DNA from: Piscirickettsiaceae bacterium
Lineage (GTDB): Bacteria; Pseudomonadota; Gammaproteobacteria; Nitrosococcales; Methylophagaceae
Direction of reading: 5' to 3'
DNA length: 35,044 nt
NCBI GenBank assembly: GCA_013215775.1
Contig: JABSQO010000019.1
Location: forward strand, 1-35,044
Shown: positions 33,912 through 35,044 of the stretch, piece after piece
Position numbering within the stretch: position 1 is the first letter of the stretch
How the letters are laid out: each line of letters starts with the position of its first letter
Made by a program: the position numbers and the translations under genes
The notes under the pieces: model-generated
What the model saw: the letters and a program-made list of their open reading frames with translations, nothing else
The model's database searches: none
Told to the model about the DNA's origin: nothing

Positions 33912-34778
33912 TTACAACAAGTCATCGCTTAAAAAAGCATCCTTAAAAATGCTTAACAATTCTTCGCACTGCTCTAAACTCTTATTTGTATTGTTTTTCA
34001 TATCTCGAATAAATAGTTCTGTTTTTCCATGATTACTAAATAGCTCTGTTTCTAAAAATGTTTTTGTATCTGGGGCTGCAATTTCAGATACATCATTACC
34101 TAGTTTCATGGCACATGCTTTAGTTTCATCCCATTCTTGATATTCCATATAACCCTCGTCATATAGTGCGTCAAATACTTCAGGTATTTTGCTATAAGTT
34201 TCAACTAGGTATATAAAGTCTGAGGCATCTTTTGACCTTAAATCAGTTTCTCTATCTAACCAGGCAATTAGCTTAAGCAAGCAAATTCCTACAGGAGAAG
34301 CAACGGGTATAACTATTTTTGGGTCTTCGCTAATTTGTACCTGCAATGCATTTGCAAATGCTTCTGAAAAGCCTCGCACATTCATGACGGATTGTTGTTT
34401 TGGTGGCCAATAAATATTGCTGTCTGCATCAGCAATTTCACCAAAGGGGACAATATCAATTTCCCATTCATGATCGGAACCGCCGGTGTAATACAACCGA
34501 TGCGCTCTATTTTTATCAGCATTATAATCTGCAGCAAGTAAGCGTTCCGTTAAAGCATCGAATTCATCCCAGTTCGCTATATTAATACCAAAATCTACAT
34601 CTCTTGTACCACGTTCTATATTGGCACCAAAGCCATGAACTAAGACTAAATCTCTCGCCATAGCACCCACCACAAGATAATTAATATCTAATGCCTTCGC
34701 ATGCCCACTGACATCAGCATACAATTCCACTAACCCTTGCGGAAGCTTGCCACCAATATTAACAGATGTAATTTTCAC
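33912..34778 (-). CDS. AbiEii-like nucleotidyltransferase toxin
   Basis: 288 residues from a GTG at 34778 with GAAGAG upstream; an ATG at 34796 would give six more residues but has no ribosome-binding site. The N-terminal nucleotidyltransferase motif INYLVVGAMARDLVL with RGTRDVDFGI (catalytic Asp pair) and the later WEIDIVPFG (third Asp) match the AbiEii/Type IV toxin or COG4861-like class. Its start overlaps the end of the upstream gene (AbiEi-like) by 20 bases. In characterised pairs the toxin is a nucleotidyltransferase and the antitoxin a repressor, and together they can abort phage infection. The exact subfamily is uncertain. Confidence 0.78.
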   Translation of the reverse strand: MKITSVNIGGKLPQGLVELYADVSGHAKALDINYLVVGAMARDLVLVHGFGANIERGTRDVDFGINIANWDEFDALTERLLAADYNADKNRAHRLYYTGGSDHEWEIDIVPFGEIADADSNIYWPPKQQSVMNVRGFSEAFANALQVQISEDPKIVIPVASPVGICLLKLIAWLDRETDLRSKDASDFIYLVETYSKIPEVFDALYDEGYMEYQEWDETKACAMKLGNDVSEIAAPDTKTFLETELFSNHGKTELFIRDMKNNTNKSLEQCEELLSIFKDAFLSDDLL

Positions 34779-35044
34779 GGAGTCTCTTCGCTGCATCTAA
34801 GTTGCGTGCATCACCTGTTTCTATCAAATCAGCATAAGTAATAATAGCTGGGGCTAACCCCACTCGTTCATTTGTTTCAATGCCATTTTCACCCTTAATC
34901 CCTACATTCCAAAAGGGTTCTATTAAATCAATTTGCACGCTCAGTCTTTCATGCTGTTCTGGTTTTCTTAAACGAGCCACTTTAAGCAAATCTTTCATGT
35001 CTTTCTTATTGATATAAACTGTCGCATGCTTGGGATTAAGATAA
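34759..35044 (-). CDS. AbiEi-like antitoxin/regulator, 5' part missing
   Basis: An open minus-strand frame runs from the right edge to a stop at 34759 (95 codons); the ATG at 34998 is probably internal because the frame stays open upstream. The end APAIITYADLIETGDARNLDAAKRL resembles the C-terminus of type IV AbiEi-family antitoxins (consensus-like YADLxxxGDxRNxxxA). The N-terminal winged-helix domain would lie outside the window. Being directly upstream and overlapping the nucleotidyltransferase gene supports the call. Confidence 0.65.
   Translation of the reverse strand, partial: YLNPKHATVYINKKDMKDLLKVARLRKPEQHERLSVQIDLIEPFWNVGIKGENGIETNERVGLAPAIITYADLIETGDARNLDAAKRLRENYIC

Noticed and set aside
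32955-35044. Complete integrated element with integrase
   Set aside because: No integrase, transposase or full att repeat is visible; only the edge of a possible island can be supported.
1-35044. CRISPR arrays, insertion sequences or rRNA/tRNA genes
   Set aside because: I saw no regularly spaced repeats, no transposase ORFs with terminal inverted repeats and no tRNA or rRNA sequence apart from the tmRNA.

Overview
The window is a gene-dense chromosomal segment of about 40-45% GC. It looks like a marine or halophilic gammaproteobacterium, judging by gene content and gene neighbourhoods: a FabI enoyl reductase, a leuDB-asd-fimV-truA-trpFBA-accD-folC cluster, smpB-ssrA beside ratA-rnfH, and sodium-type stator proteins. 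The Entner-Doudoroff pair edd-eda, the sodium-type motor and the base composition would fit Methylophaga or another Thiotrichales-like lineage. That is a guess from gene content; nothing in the window fixes the genus.

Layout. 1-2.9 kb: fabI (minus strand, 3' end beyond the window) diverges from a large lipoprotein solute-binding protein of the peptide ABC class. 3.0-4.7 kb: pomA-pomB, a sodium-type flagellar stator pair. 4.8-16.6 kb: a long plus-strand run, leuD, leuB, asd, fimV, truA, trpF, trpB, trpA, accD, folC and an SPFH/prohibitin-like gene, covering leucine, aspartate-family and tryptophan synthesis, malonyl-CoA and folate. leuC is not next to leuD. 16.6-20.5 kb: minus-strand fadL-like porin, long-chain acyl-CoA ligase and trmB. 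20.6-24.3 kb: a DUF318-type permease, then edd-eda with a strong bidirectional terminator.

24.4-27.3 kb is the most unusual part: a four-gene minus-strand operon of a rhodanese, an exported 251-residue protein of unknown family with a Cys-Gly-Cys motif, a DUF692 multinuclear iron oxidase (MNIO/BufB-like) and its DUF2063 partner (BufC-like). It has no recognisable short Cys-rich precursor peptide. A perfect palindrome overlaps its likely promoter.

27.3-31.5 kb: a lone DppB-type permease translationally coupled to a DUF455 ferritin-like protein, then a minus-strand operon of a sodium symporter, ratA, rnfH and a small membrane protein. 31.6-32.5 kb: smpB and the tmRNA gene ssrA. Downstream of ssrA, a classical integration hotspot, lies a 444-base non-coding stretch full of hairpins. 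It is followed by what looks like a small defence island: an Mrr-type restriction endonuclease and an AbiEi/AbiEii-like type IV toxin-antitoxin pair whose antitoxin gene runs off the right edge. No integrase, transposase or CRISPR array is visible.
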